DNA of 64,000 bases from Clostridia bacterium (GCA_017621875.1 JAGASE010000024.1:1-64000), one strand, 5' to 3'. Shown: positions 43,301-53,198, counted from the first letter of the stretch. A program made the numbers and translations. Notes: generated by a model from the sequence alone, not told the origin.

Positions 43301-43772
43301 ATTCTATATGCTGGCCATAGTGACCGATGACATTCATTCGGTAGACTATTCTCCAAAAGAACCGCACTATATGTATAGCGGAGACAGTATTCAGTTCTCT
43401 GTTGACGAAAGAGAAGAAATCGACTCGGCAAGACGTTCGGACTTTGAAGAAATCGGATTAGGATTTGTACCGAACTATGGCAGTGTGGCATATCGTTATA
43501 AAACTATGCACAGTCATCCGACAGGATGCGTAATTGACAAAGCCGAAATTGCAGTTAAGCGTTATGCGACATATACGGTATACGAGTGCAAAATACCGTG
43601 GAGTGAGTTGATGGATGAAACCTTTAAACCATATGCCGGAAGAACAATGTTATATTCTGCACTAGTGAATGATAACGATGCGGCAACACGAAGAGGCTGG
43701 ATTGAATATAATTCAGGTATCGGCTATGGAAAGAGTGCATACGACTTCGGAACAATGGTTCTGACAAATTAA
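40395..43772 (+). CDS. Secreted multidomain glycoside hydrolase, clan GH-A-like, with CBM9-like domain
   Basis: This 1125-residue exoenzyme has a signal peptide (about 1-24, cut near IYAQ), an N-terminal beta-rich domain (to about 180) that resembles a carbohydrate-binding module, a linker domain, a TIM-barrel catalytic domain (about 300-680) with a probable acid/base Glu in FEIWNEYN (near 424) and nucleophile in WWTEIGF (near 530), beta domains, and a C-terminal CBM9-like module (about 905-1125; KIDGTVESGEW, DIHSVDY). The Asn-Glu motif places it in clan GH-A, and I cannot fix the family number. It probably cuts a plant or mucin polysaccharide outside the cell. AGGAGG precedes the ATG. Confidence 0.82.
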   Translation: MKIKRNSFFLAVAISVQMFCIPIYAQETTEYASISFDKHGKSVNMTVTETMEVVERNGKAGRRTNIKSNNIYIYTDVNKDFLYDLPNNSPVEIEVEYFDEGRGKFELDYGSHNPTVEGSAWAGGESVTLTNTNEWKTHTFYVEDMTFLNQCNYQSDFRVGVWGINMGWSGEDVIFGKISVRRTNLRQLAAMKGRINSEKVGNIFDIDEEVCLETDYENKTNKNVGINIEAEVRDENGKLAWTGIISDNFLPNECKKIYIKPQIEKKCAIYTISLKSETFYIDEPDVKYTSTSNGAFSVAWKVAPEDANPRYGQNQQVIALTRGGPEEVPILLSEGGMAYCRDYIPWIWVEKEKGVYKITDDIWDKINKYQEKNVKPVIMLGFCNPFYDDGMTPTSDEAIEAYANYCRYIVRELKDVTDTFEIWNEYNGGTNFNPSQSPPSDYARLAKAAYKAIKEENPNAKVIGIVTARVELDWIEDAFKAGALEAMDIVCTHPYDWTNGTFRWWKMREDSEKLRQLMIKYGGEKPVWWTEIGFSTSTSEFTYHEQACNTVMLYALAQAENLAECVVQYCLLDQENPDEHEHNWGLVRNYKDDEHPYSAKPSYLAVCAMNNLIGGMSEYREMIFTEDKYRAFRFYNNKLAKDVMLLNSEDVSKYLTYNLGCDSVEVYDMYGNKIDELVSESGIYRFHVEQEPKYIIGSFTKFSLADEALAQVTAENTEISIAANDYTEFVFNKNIDNALTITVEENESVDVIENNGFVGNRAVVKIRTKPEAKETVKFNIKMTDAKGGVRYSDTHTIKIIDRISTEITTEQSVPGDSTHWRVRIKVKNMTNTQTVSGTMRIVSPEEERKFMPERRFENMKPGEEQTMLINLPYRVVKRTIYLIAEAELDDGIRYRYGKKLDFGTAAYATTKPKIDGTVESGEWRGSWIGADEMKDVRHIVGEAGVTVGGDWRGPDDLSFSGTMMWDEEAFYMLAIVTDDIHSVDYSPKEPHYMYSGDSIQFSVDEREEIDSARRSDFEEIGLGFVPNYGSVAYRYKTMHSHPTGCVIDKAEIAVKRYATYTVYECKIPWSELMDETFKPYAGRTMLYSALVNDNDAATRRGWIEYNSGIGYGKSAYDFGTMVLTN

Positions 43773-43849
43773 ATGGACTTATGCTGAGTTTTATTGTATT
43801 GTAGAACGAAGCTTAAATCAATATATTAAATTTTAACGGAGGTATTGAA

Positions 43850-46498
43850 ATGAAATTTTTCAAAAAACAAATTAGTTTAATTGCAGCAATATCAATGCTT
43901 GCAACAACGTTGGCAGTGACGACTGCAGGAGCTGCAACACCGAAGCTGATGCCGAATGATTATTCAGCATGGGACAATAAGGTCAATGTTAATTTTGATG
44001 ATTATGCAGATTTAGAGGCAGCAAAGGCTGACGGATTAAAAATCCAGGCAGAAGAAAGCTGCATAGCAATTCAGGAAACAGAAAAGGGAAATTCAATTGG
44101 TCTTTTAAATTCCACAACTAAAAGCTCTGGTGTTTATTACACACTTGATGAAGCAGCAACAAGCGGTCAGGTTAAGATGACATTTTCAGCGAAAACAGAA
44201 ACTTTGTGTACTCAGCCTATTTATATATTTGCAGATGCATCAACTCCGACTGTGGGTCAGGAAGTAATTACTTTCTCAAAAAACCTTGATACACTTGTAT
44301 TTAATAATACAAACACAGGAAAACAATTTATTAAAGGAGAATGGATTGATGTAACAATCTTAGCAGACTTCGATACTGACACATTAAAAACCACCTTTTT
44401 TGGCCCCGGAATGAAGGTTTTATATTCAAGGGTTGATGCTTTGTCAGTAGATGCTGTTGCCGGTATCCTGTTCAGAAGCTGGTGGCAAGCTACAGGAGAT
44501 GATACTACTTATGCATATTTTGATAATATTAAAATTGCAACAAGAAGCAAATTAAAAACTTCCACAAGCTTTGCAAAGGAAGATTTTGAAACACTTGACT
44601 ATGCACATGAGCTTTTTGCTGACAACTGGGATGCTGTTGCAGGAAGCGGGCTAATCGGACCTACAGAAGCTGAAATTGTTGACGGCGGTACAGGTTATGG
44701 AAAGGCACTTCTTTTTAAACAGGCAAATAACGGTTTTAAAAGAGCTATTCTGACCAAGAACGGGGAGGCATTTTCAAAGGGCTTATTAAAAATTGACTTC
44801 TCAATATCTTCTGAAGATGCAACCAAAACGAAGATATTTGCATGTGTTGGTGACGGAACAACTGAGCAGCAGATTATATATTTTGCTCCGAATCTTATTC
44901 AGAAGGACAGCGGTACTGCTGCAAACTCTAAAAAATATGAAACTGATACATGGTATGATGTAAGTGTAATTATAAATTTGGCAGAGAGCAACTACACTGT
45001 TCAGGTTACATCAGGCGGAAACCTTGTAGATGAGTTTAGTAATAGCTTAAATTCCAATATTGAAACAATAAATACATTCCGTATACATAAATGGGATGCA
45101 CCGGAATTTATGTTTGATAATTTCTGCGTTGCTGAGTATGAAGCTCCAAAGCCAAGTGCAAATATATTAACAGAGGATTTTGAAGGAACAAAAACTCTTA
45201 CAGAGAGAGGCTGGGAAAGCTGTTCAGCAAGTAGTATTATCTCTATTGATACTGCCGACGGAAACAAGGGAAAACTGGAAATTAATGAAGAAGCCGGTAC
45301 AAACGGTGGTATGAAAAAAACGTTTTCACAGGTTACCGAAGGAAAGATTAGAACAGTATTTACTGTAGATACAAATAACAATAAGTTCTATGTAAAGCTT
45401 TTGACAAAAAATAATTCAAACAACGATGCTACTATCGACTGTATTTATATCACAGGTCAGACGGATGGAAAATTAGTTTTACCCGGCACAGGTGCTGCAT
45501 ACGGAGATAATCTGTCTACAAATTACACACTCGGAACAGTTTATAAAATAGAAAACATTTATGATTTAGACAGCGATACCAGAACGCTAAATTTGTATGA
45601 TGCAACAACAGACCAACTGATTAAAACAAAAGAATATAGTGCTACAGGAACAAGCAATGCAGATAAGCAGCTTGCTAATGTAAGTGCTGTAACAGGTATA
45701 GAAGTAATGAACTGGGGTTACGGAGTTAAGGGTAATACTGATAATCCAAGAGGCAGCAATCCGGCTTATATAGATAATATTGTTGTTGAATATGTAGTTG
45801 ACAAGCCGGTACTTTCTGCATCAAGCGTACAGTTTATTGATTATGCAGGAAACGTTGTGGCAGATAAAACAGCTATGACAACTGCTCTTGACAAGATTGT
45901 TCTTGATTTTGGATGTAATGTAGATGAAACTACAATTGAAGATGCAGTTACAATAGAAACAAAGAATGGTACTCCGGTTCCGTTTACAGCAAGCTTTGAT
46001 GCAGCAAATAGAATTTACACAATTATTCCAGACAATTATCTTACAAGCTCTACTGAATATGTATTAAATGTTGCAAATACGGTTGAAAATAAGTTCGGTT
46101 ATGCGATGGATAACGCATTTGAAGTGGGCTTTAAAACTGCAGAAAACACTGTTGTTATAGGAGAAATTGATAGTGTAAAGGCTAATAATATTAATGACAT
46201 AACTAAAGTAAGCGATATTTATGCAAATCAAAAGATAAATCTTACAGGAACATTTGTGAACTCTTCAAACGAAAGTAAAACACTTACATTTGTTATTGCA
46301 TATTATTCGGGTAAAAAGCTTGTAAATATTGAAGCTTGTGGAAATGCACCACTTGCTGCAAATGATAAGTCACCGATTTCAGCTGAATTTACTGCACCGG
46401 CAGATATGACTGGTATAGACAGTGTAAGCATATATCTTTGGGATACACTTTTAAATATTATGCCATACGCTCCGGCAAAGGTAATAGGAAACAACTAA
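43850..46498 (+). CDS. Secreted protein with repeated concanavalin-like domains and a Big_5-type domain
   Basis: This 882-residue protein has a signal peptide (cut near TTAGAA), three related ~200-residue segments each beginning with a (D/E)DFE/NFDDY motif and closing with a YxDNI- or FDNF-like strand (44-225, 243-420, 435-650), which look like concanavalin/LamG-type jelly rolls, then an SbsA-type Ig-like domain (VVADKTAMTTALDKIVLDFG near 660; LTSSTEYVLNVANTVEN near 725) and a final beta domain that the next protein may share. No catalytic motif is visible. It likely binds polysaccharide at the cell surface. It lies 77 bp after the glycosidase in the same direction. Confidence 0.75.
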   Translation: MKFFKKQISLIAAISMLATTLAVTTAGAATPKLMPNDYSAWDNKVNVNFDDYADLEAAKADGLKIQAEESCIAIQETEKGNSIGLLNSTTKSSGVYYTLDEAATSGQVKMTFSAKTETLCTQPIYIFADASTPTVGQEVITFSKNLDTLVFNNTNTGKQFIKGEWIDVTILADFDTDTLKTTFFGPGMKVLYSRVDALSVDAVAGILFRSWWQATGDDTTYAYFDNIKIATRSKLKTSTSFAKEDFETLDYAHELFADNWDAVAGSGLIGPTEAEIVDGGTGYGKALLFKQANNGFKRAILTKNGEAFSKGLLKIDFSISSEDATKTKIFACVGDGTTEQQIIYFAPNLIQKDSGTAANSKKYETDTWYDVSVIINLAESNYTVQVTSGGNLVDEFSNSLNSNIETINTFRIHKWDAPEFMFDNFCVAEYEAPKPSANILTEDFEGTKTLTERGWESCSASSIISIDTADGNKGKLEINEEAGTNGGMKKTFSQVTEGKIRTVFTVDTNNNKFYVKLLTKNNSNNDATIDCIYITGQTDGKLVLPGTGAAYGDNLSTNYTLGTVYKIENIYDLDSDTRTLNLYDATTDQLIKTKEYSATGTSNADKQLANVSAVTGIEVMNWGYGVKGNTDNPRGSNPAYIDNIVVEYVVDKPVLSASSVQFIDYAGNVVADKTAMTTALDKIVLDFGCNVDETTIEDAVTIETKNGTPVPFTASFDAANRIYTIIPDNYLTSSTEYVLNVANTVENKFGYAMDNAFEVGFKTAENTVVIGEIDSVKANNINDITKVSDIYANQKINLTGTFVNSSNESKTLTFVIAYYSGKKLVNIEACGNAPLAANDKSPISAEFTAPADMTGIDSVSIYLWDTLLNIMPYAPAKVIGNN

Positions 46499-46505
46499 TA
46501 AAGAG

Positions 46506-46538
46506 GCAATGTCCTGAAGCAATGCTCCGGGACATTGC
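46506..46538 (+). other. Intergenic hairpin
   Basis: GCAATGTCC pairs with GGACATTGC in the 62-bp gap between two secreted-protein genes. There is no T-run, so it is more likely an RNA-stability element or partial attenuator than a terminator. Confidence 0.5.
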
Positions 46539-46560
46539 ACTTACTGCAAGGAGAAATTGA

Positions 46561-48774
46561 ATGAATTTAAAACAAAAGGCATTTCTGCTTACTATATGTC
46601 TTATGACGCTTATTGCGTCACAAAATGTTTTTGCACAGCTCACATCTGAGGACTTAGTTATCAGTTTAGAGGGTGCGTCTAACAGAATATTTGTGAATAC
46701 ATCTCCGATTATTTCGGTTAATATTACAAATTCCGAAGACAGCAGTAAAAGCTTTAACCTTGATTATACTGTAACAAACCGTGAAGGAAATGCTACTGAA
46801 GAAAAAAGTGTTTCATTTGACATTCCGGCAAAAACGACTGTTGCAGAGCAGATAAATCCCATATCTGATTTTGGGTCATACGCTATTGAGGCAAAGCTTA
46901 GCTGTGACGGAACGACGGTTACGAAAAAGCAATACTATGCTGTTGTCCCTGAAATAACAAAAAAGAACGATTTTATGGGACTATGCACACACTTTAATGC
47001 AGGTACAAGAGAAAATGCGTACGAGGCTTTCCCACAGCTTGATAAGAGCGGTGCCGGTTGGATTCGTGAAGATCTTTTGTGGAGCGATTGCGAGATTGTA
47101 GCTGGGCAATATCAGATTCCTGACCGTTTTATGGAAATGGTAAATTATGCAAATTCACATGGAATAAAGGTTTTGGCTATATTAAACTCTGGGAACAGCC
47201 TTTATGACAATGGTAAGCTACCAACAAGTGAAGATGGGCTAAAGGCATACGGAGAATTTTGCAAAAATATTGCAAATCAGCTAAAGGATAAGGTTGACGC
47301 ATTTGAAATTTGGAATGAGCCTGAGCTTTTTAATTCTGAGTCTACAGGCGGACAGTATGCTATGCTGTTAAAGGCAGCATATGAAGGCATTAAGCATGAT
47401 GACGGAAATCCGGATGCAATTGTTGTGGGCGGTGCGTTAACTGCAATGACGGCTTCATACGGTGCTGAAGAATATTTGAAAAATATGCTTAGTGCCGGAG
47501 CTCATAATTATATGGATGCATTTAGCTTTCATCCCTATGTTCACGCAAGATATTATCCTGATGAATATTCGTTAAAATCAATTTTTGATAATATTAATAC
47601 GGTAGAAAAGTGGCTTGACCAAGCCGGTGCAACTAAGTTACCAATCTGGCTGACAGAGGTTGGATACTATGATGATGGCGGAACGATATACCGTACTGAG
47701 GCAGACCAGGCAGTGGCACTTGCGAGAATGGGCTCCTATTTGAAGCATAATTCAAGAATTGAAAGAATGTTCATTTACAACTATAAGGAAAAGGGAACAG
47801 ATGTTACGGAACCTGAGCATAAATTCGGAATAGTAAGCTATTACTATTATCCGAAGCCTGCGTATTCATCTTTAGCATTTATGAATAAAATGTTAGTTGA
47901 TGCACAACCGACAGGGAGTGAAAAAACTACTTATGGTACGGCATACAGCTTTACAAATGAATATGAAGAAGACATATTCTCGATTTGGACGCCAAGAGGC
48001 TATATCAATGAAGCCGGAGACGCTACTTACAAGGCGACACTTAAGATAACGCAGGGAGATGTGACAGCATCAGAGATGTCAGCAGTTGATAATACTTTTA
48101 CAATAAAAATCCCTAATAATAAAGAGGTTATGCTGTATGATATGTACGGCAACACTATTGCAGAAAAAATTATTAGCGGAACATATACCATTACATATGA
48201 ACCTGTGTATGCGGTTATAAGACCGAAATCGGGTATTGTGACAGATAATAACGGTAATGTTAAGGTATACGGATACACTAAGCCTAATAGTTTTGTGACT
48301 ATGGTTGCAAAGGATGGAAAATCTGAGTTCGGCAGCTATGCTTATATTTCCCAGACAATCTCTGACAGCGAGGGAAGATACAGCTTGTTGTATATGTTAG
48401 AGCCGGAAAATGTTTATGCTATATCGGTTTATGATGGACTTCTTACTAAAGAGAGACTCAATATAAGCGGATATGATGTAAATTGCCGCATATATGATAA
48501 AGCTGGAAATGAACTGACAGATCCAAGTGCCGTATTTGCAGCAAATGAAATAAAGATAAAGGTTACTTTTGATAATACAAAAGATGCACCCACATTGTAT
48601 GCGGCGGCATATAAATCGGACGAAGAAATTGTTACAGTGTCAAAAACAGACGAAGTTATCTCCGAAAATGTAATGGAAATAGACGTTAAAGGAATATCCA
48701 ATGCAGAAAAACTCAAAATTATGCTTTGGAATGATGCTTTAAAACCGCTGTGCCCAAATATTGAAATCGAATAA
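46561..48774 (+). CDS. Secreted clan GH-A-like glycosidase
   Basis: This 737-residue protein has a signal peptide (cut near NVFAQ), an N-terminal beta domain, a TIM-barrel domain at about 135-440 with probable acid/base Glu in FEIWNEPE (near 251) and nucleophile in IWLTEVGYY (near 365), and C-terminal beta domains. The catalytic part is clearly related to that of the protein at 40395 (same LAFM-type end of the barrel, same EIWNE and TE-G motifs), so the two are diverged paralogues with different accessory domains. The exact family and substrate are not evident. AAGGAG lies before the ATG. Confidence 0.8.
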   Translation: MNLKQKAFLLTICLMTLIASQNVFAQLTSEDLVISLEGASNRIFVNTSPIISVNITNSEDSSKSFNLDYTVTNREGNATEEKSVSFDIPAKTTVAEQINPISDFGSYAIEAKLSCDGTTVTKKQYYAVVPEITKKNDFMGLCTHFNAGTRENAYEAFPQLDKSGAGWIREDLLWSDCEIVAGQYQIPDRFMEMVNYANSHGIKVLAILNSGNSLYDNGKLPTSEDGLKAYGEFCKNIANQLKDKVDAFEIWNEPELFNSESTGGQYAMLLKAAYEGIKHDDGNPDAIVVGGALTAMTASYGAEEYLKNMLSAGAHNYMDAFSFHPYVHARYYPDEYSLKSIFDNINTVEKWLDQAGATKLPIWLTEVGYYDDGGTIYRTEADQAVALARMGSYLKHNSRIERMFIYNYKEKGTDVTEPEHKFGIVSYYYYPKPAYSSLAFMNKMLVDAQPTGSEKTTYGTAYSFTNEYEEDIFSIWTPRGYINEAGDATYKATLKITQGDVTASEMSAVDNTFTIKIPNNKEVMLYDMYGNTIAEKIISGTYTITYEPVYAVIRPKSGIVTDNNGNVKVYGYTKPNSFVTMVAKDGKSEFGSYAYISQTISDSEGRYSLLYMLEPENVYAISVYDGLLTKERLNISGYDVNCRIYDKAGNELTDPSAVFAANEIKIKVTFDNTKDAPTLYAAAYKSDEEIVTVSKTDEVISENVMEIDVKGISNAEKLKIMLWNDALKPLCPNIEIE

Positions 48775-48778
48775 AAAT

Positions 48779-48849
48779 GGATAACACTATAGAGCTAATT
48801 GTCACAGGTAGTGAACAGTACAACTGTGTGTTGTACTGTTCGGTTATCC
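48779..48849 (+). other. Long bulged hairpin upstream of an SLH-protein gene
   Basis: A perfect 12-bp stem GAACAGTACAAC/GTTGTACTGTTC (48813-48824, 48830-48841) is enclosed by GGATAAC/GTTATCC (48779-48785, 48843-48849). There is no T-run. It sits in the leader of the next gene and may affect its expression. Confidence 0.5.
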
Positions 48850-48930
48850 AATAAATACAAAAGTTTGCACAAACGGAGCGGTTTTAATCCGGATTGTAAC
48901 TTAAGTGCAGCGAAAGGAATGGTTAGAATA

Positions 48931-50577
48931 ATGAAATATACTTTTGCGGGATTGTTAATGGGGGTAGCTGTAATGATTACGTCAGCTACTGTATATGCAG
49001 ACAAAATCCCTTATGAAATAGAATACGATTACTTAAACGGAAACGTAAAAGTGTCAGTATCGGCAGAGGAAACAAAAACAAATCTCTCACTGGTAATTTT
49101 GAAAAAAGGAAAAACAGAAGCAGATTGTAGTATAGCACAGGGTGCTATAAAGAATTTTAATGATACATTCATGTACGTAGGACAGACAGGCACAGTATCA
49201 AACGGAAAATATTTGTTTGATGTTGATTATAGTGGTGTTGAGACAGGAAATTGTGTAGCATACCTGAATGCAGACGGTAAAGAAAAAACAATTCTTGAGA
49301 ATTTTGTGATTGTTGACCCGAATGACTATAGAGATGCTATAGGATACGTAAATACTGCTGCAACACAAGATGACAATACTTTTTTGACGACACTTTCAAC
49401 GCATAAGTTGGCACTGGGATTTGACTCATTGCTTGAAGGCACAGTTGATATGAATACTGCTATGATACGGTTTAAGTCATATATTGCTCAAAATCAGTTA
49501 TCAGAGACAGAAACAAAAAAGAATATAAAATTGTATAAAACTTTTGTTTTGATGGAAGCGATTAATACGCATAAAATTGAGACATTAGATAATTACATAA
49601 ATGATTTATATGCAGATGAACTTGTTATTTCTGATTACAAGGCAAAAGCAAAAAGTGAAACAATATCAAAGTATATTATAAGTAAGATTTCACCACAGCT
49701 TACCACACTTGATTCGATTAACTCAGAGCTGAAAAAGGCACTGCTGTTTACACATATCAAGTATGCGGATGGTTACGGTGAGGTTGTTACAGCACTTACG
49801 AATTTTGGAAGTGTTGCCGGAATCAGTGGAAATATCAATGCAAATGCATGCATAGGTCTTGTCGGTAAGGATTATTTTGACACACAAGCCTTGCTTTCTG
49901 ATTACACCTCTCTACAAGTTGTACCCACAACGCCGGGAAACAATACATCATCAGGCGGAACAAGCCGTGTGCCTGCAAGCTCCTCCGGATTTGTAAAGCC
50001 GTCACAGGTAAGCCCGGTTCAGTCAATTAAGACAGTATTTAGTGATATTGAAGGTGTGGATTGGGCATACGAGGCAATTGCCGCACTTAACGACAAAAAT
50101 ATTATTAGTGGAAGAGGAGAAAACCGCTTTGCACCAAATGATGCAATTACACGTGAAGAATTTTCTAAAATTGTAGTTTGTGCATTGGGACTTCAGAATA
50201 AACCGGTCTCTAAAAACCGTTTTGACGACGCAGAAGACGGTGCATGGTATGTTAATTACATTAATATTGCTGTAGAGCATGGTATCTGCAATGGTATGGG
50301 AGAAAACATTTTTGGTGTAGGAAGAAATATTACAAGACAGGATATGACTGTTATGTTATATAATGCGTTGATTTCGCAAGGAAAAAATCTTGGTAGAGCA
50401 GAACTTAACTTTGAAGATGTAGGAAATATATCAGATTATGCAAGAAATGCTATTGAATCTATGCATGCCGAAGGAATAATCAACGGAATCAGTGAGACGC
50501 AAATAGACCCGCTGGGAACTGCAACACGTGCTCAGGCAGCCAAGATGGTTTGGGACATGATGAATAAGCTTCAATAG
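48931..50577 (+). CDS. Secreted protein with three C-terminal SLH domains
   Basis: This 548-residue protein has a signal peptide (MKYTFAGLLMGVAVMITSA, cut near VYADK), an N-terminal beta domain, a helical middle region, a Thr/Ser/Gly-rich linker near 345, and three SLH repeats at about 370-548 (WAYEAIAALNDKNIISG, YVNYINIAVEHGICNG, YARNAIESMHAEGIING). SLH domains bind pyruvylated wall polymers and hold proteins on the cell surface. I start at 48931 because an upstream extension has no signal peptide and crosses the leader hairpin. The neighbours suggest a role in presenting glycan-degrading or binding functions at the surface. Confidence 0.85.
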   Translation: MKYTFAGLLMGVAVMITSATVYADKIPYEIEYDYLNGNVKVSVSAEETKTNLSLVILKKGKTEADCSIAQGAIKNFNDTFMYVGQTGTVSNGKYLFDVDYSGVETGNCVAYLNADGKEKTILENFVIVDPNDYRDAIGYVNTAATQDDNTFLTTLSTHKLALGFDSLLEGTVDMNTAMIRFKSYIAQNQLSETETKKNIKLYKTFVLMEAINTHKIETLDNYINDLYADELVISDYKAKAKSETISKYIISKISPQLTTLDSINSELKKALLFTHIKYADGYGEVVTALTNFGSVAGISGNINANACIGLVGKDYFDTQALLSDYTSLQVVPTTPGNNTSSGGTSRVPASSSGFVKPSQVSPVQSIKTVFSDIEGVDWAYEAIAALNDKNIISGRGENRFAPNDAITREEFSKIVVCALGLQNKPVSKNRFDDAEDGAWYVNYINIAVEHGICNGMGENIFGVGRNITRQDMTVMLYNALISQGKNLGRAELNFEDVGNISDYARNAIESMHAEGIINGISETQIDPLGTATRAQAAKMVWDMMNKLQ

Positions 50578-50597
50578 AAAAACGAGGTAGGTAATAG

Positions 50598-53198
50598 ATG
50601 AGAAAATTTATTATAAAAACTGTTAGTATTATGCTGACACTTGTTATGGTGTCAGGGATAATTCCTGCTAAAAGCAGTGTATATGCTTCCTCTGCCTCGC
50701 AGGAGATTGCAGTGGAAGCAATTGATGCATTGCATACGTTTGGTTTTATTGCAAATTATTATGATTACAACGCAGATTTTGAAGGAAATGCAACCAGGGC
50801 TGACTTCTTTGATGTATTGTATAAGATTTTAAATGCGGGTGAATATAGCACAGAGCAATTGTATTACTATGATGTTCCTGCAAACCATTGGGCATATAAA
50901 TCAATAAGCTATCTTACCGAAGCCGGTGTAATAAGCGGTTCGGGAGACAAGCTGTGTCGTCCGGATGAAAGGCTTGCTTTTAACGAAGCATGTGCTGCGG
51001 CACTGAATGCTATGGGATATGGTACATATGCTCAGTCATTGGGAGAATATCCTACAGGATACACAAAGGCAGCAGCAGAAATAGGAATTACAAAAAATGT
51101 GTCACATTCGGATTATTTAACACGCCGTGACATGTTTATACTTCTTTATAATGTTGCAACAACAAATATTCCGAAAAGTATAATGCTAAACGGTTATAGG
51201 CCTTCTGCAAACAAAGATGATGAAGACAGAACACTGCTCTCAATGAATCATAATATTTACTATAATAAAGGCATTGTTTCAGCTGCAAACTGTATAAGCC
51301 TTGACGGAAGAATTTTGGAAAACCCGAATGAGGTTATAATCGGAGGAAACAAATATATAAGTGAAATTGAGTTGTTTAATTTTATGGGGGAGGAAACAAA
51401 ATTCTTCTTCAGATATGATGAACAGCTCGATAAAAAGACTGTAATATGGGCAAATCTTACCGGAAAAACAAAAGTCCTGAATATAACTGTAAACCATGAC
51501 GCTGTATTTAATCCTGAAACTTTTCAGCTTAACTATGCGGGCGAAAACAGCAGAATGCGGTATGTTGATATAGAAAAAGGAGTTTCTCTTATATATAACG
51601 GAGGACTTGTTACCGAAAATCTATCTGAGATTTTTTCAAAAGATGAATATGAATTAAAATTGGTGCAGGATTTTGACGGAAAATACTCTATAGCTGTTGT
51701 GCGTGCATATTTTAATGTCGTTGCAGGCACCATAGACAGTAAGGAATATGTAATTTATGATAAGGTTGTTTCGGGAAATAATGTAAATCTTGATCCGGAC
51801 AATTATGCATTTATTAAAATGACACAAATGGGCGAGGTTGACATAGAATTTGAGAATATTTCTGAAAATGCAGTTTTGAGTGTTTATAAGTCAAAGGACA
51901 ATAAGTTCATTGAAATAATTAAGAGTGGAAAAACAGCTGAGGGTGTTCTGGAAAAAATCAGGAATGAAGAAGAGGGCGAATATTTTACAGTTGATAAAAC
52001 AGAATATTTTTGCTCCAACAGCAGTGCAGACAGCGGTGTAAAAGTTGGTGTAAATGTAAAACTGTATCTGGATTTTGCAGATAAAATTGCTTTTGCTGAA
52101 TATAATGCATCAAATCTACGTCTTGCAGCATATTTGATAAATGGTAAAACAGATGAAGAGGAAACAAGCATAAGAATAAAGACATTATGTGAAAATGGAA
52201 AGGTTGAATACTTATATACGGCAGAAAAAGTCAGAATAGACGGAAAATTATATAAAAATACTGCGGATATGATGAGTAAATTATCCGATGAAAATAATGT
52301 TTTTAAATCACAGTTTGTTCTTTATGTGCTGAATGATGATGGTAAGATAAAAGAAATCGATACTCAAAAGTATAATAAAGACATTGAAAATAAAGATTCT
52401 TTGCAGGTGGATGTAGAATACAGCGAAAATATGAGGTTTAAAACAACAGGAATATTAGGACCGCTGGCACTGTTAGATGCAAACACAAAGTTATTTGTAA
52501 TTCCGCAAAGAGGAAATATACATAATGTTAATATCGAAGCTCTTGATGTAATTAAAATTGGCGATATTGAAAATGATGTCTTCCTTAATGCCGAAACCTA
52601 TAAAATCAAAAACGAAGGCGGTATTGCAGAATATGCAGTCGTTTACGGCTATAGCCGCAGTGGTTACAAGAATGCAGTTATGCCTGTTTTGGTATCTTCA
52701 ATATCAGAAACACTTAATGAAAATGATGAAGTGGTTGAATGTCTGAAAGGATATCAGGCAAATAACTATGTTGAGTTAAAGGTTGAATCCGGAAAGAGCA
52801 TAGTGAGCAGCAATATAGGAAGTGGTTCGCTTGTAAGGGTAGGCCTTAATGCGGATAAGGAAATTTCGATGGTAGACGTACTGTATCATCTAGACGGAGA
52901 TTATAGAACTTCAAGTTCGGATTTAAATAATAATTATCGAACTGTAGTCGGATATGCACACAGTTACGTAGATGGTGTTCTATATATCGGAGAAGACCGT
53001 GCTGATATAAGAACCCTGGGTGTAAAAACGTCTGGAGTCCCCATTCTTGCGTATGATTCGGATGAAATAAGGGAAAATGCTGTAAGAAGTGCCGTTATTG
53101 ACGAGGTGAAGACTTATAAAAATGGTGTAGCATCACCGTCAAAAGTCGTTATTCTAACAAGATTTATGGCACCTGCTTTGATTGTTATATACAAATAA
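50598..53198 (+). CDS. Large SLH-domain surface protein
   Basis: This 866-residue protein has a signal peptide (cut near VYASS) and an N-terminal SLH region, with one clear repeat near 92-135 (HWAYKSISYLTEAGVISG) and two weaker ones before and after it. About 650 residues of beta-rich sequence of unknown function follow. It comes 20 bp after the previous SLH gene, so the two are co-transcribed. N-terminal SLH plus a long body is the S-layer-protein plan, and it could be a structural surface protein. A strong terminator follows. Confidence 0.8.
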   Translation: MRKFIIKTVSIMLTLVMVSGIIPAKSSVYASSASQEIAVEAIDALHTFGFIANYYDYNADFEGNATRADFFDVLYKILNAGEYSTEQLYYYDVPANHWAYKSISYLTEAGVISGSGDKLCRPDERLAFNEACAAALNAMGYGTYAQSLGEYPTGYTKAAAEIGITKNVSHSDYLTRRDMFILLYNVATTNIPKSIMLNGYRPSANKDDEDRTLLSMNHNIYYNKGIVSAANCISLDGRILENPNEVIIGGNKYISEIELFNFMGEETKFFFRYDEQLDKKTVIWANLTGKTKVLNITVNHDAVFNPETFQLNYAGENSRMRYVDIEKGVSLIYNGGLVTENLSEIFSKDEYELKLVQDFDGKYSIAVVRAYFNVVAGTIDSKEYVIYDKVVSGNNVNLDPDNYAFIKMTQMGEVDIEFENISENAVLSVYKSKDNKFIEIIKSGKTAEGVLEKIRNEEEGEYFTVDKTEYFCSNSSADSGVKVGVNVKLYLDFADKIAFAEYNASNLRLAAYLINGKTDEEETSIRIKTLCENGKVEYLYTAEKVRIDGKLYKNTADMMSKLSDENNVFKSQFVLYVLNDDGKIKEIDTQKYNKDIENKDSLQVDVEYSENMRFKTTGILGPLALLDANTKLFVIPQRGNIHNVNIEALDVIKIGDIENDVFLNAETYKIKNEGGIAEYAVVYGYSRSGYKNAVMPVLVSSISETLNENDEVVECLKGYQANNYVELKVESGKSIVSSNIGSGSLVRVGLNADKEISMVDVLYHLDGDYRTSSSDLNNNYRTVVGYAHSYVDGVLYIGEDRADIRTLGVKTSGVPILAYDSDEIRENAVRSAVIDEVKTYKNGVASPSKVVILTRFMAPALIVIYK

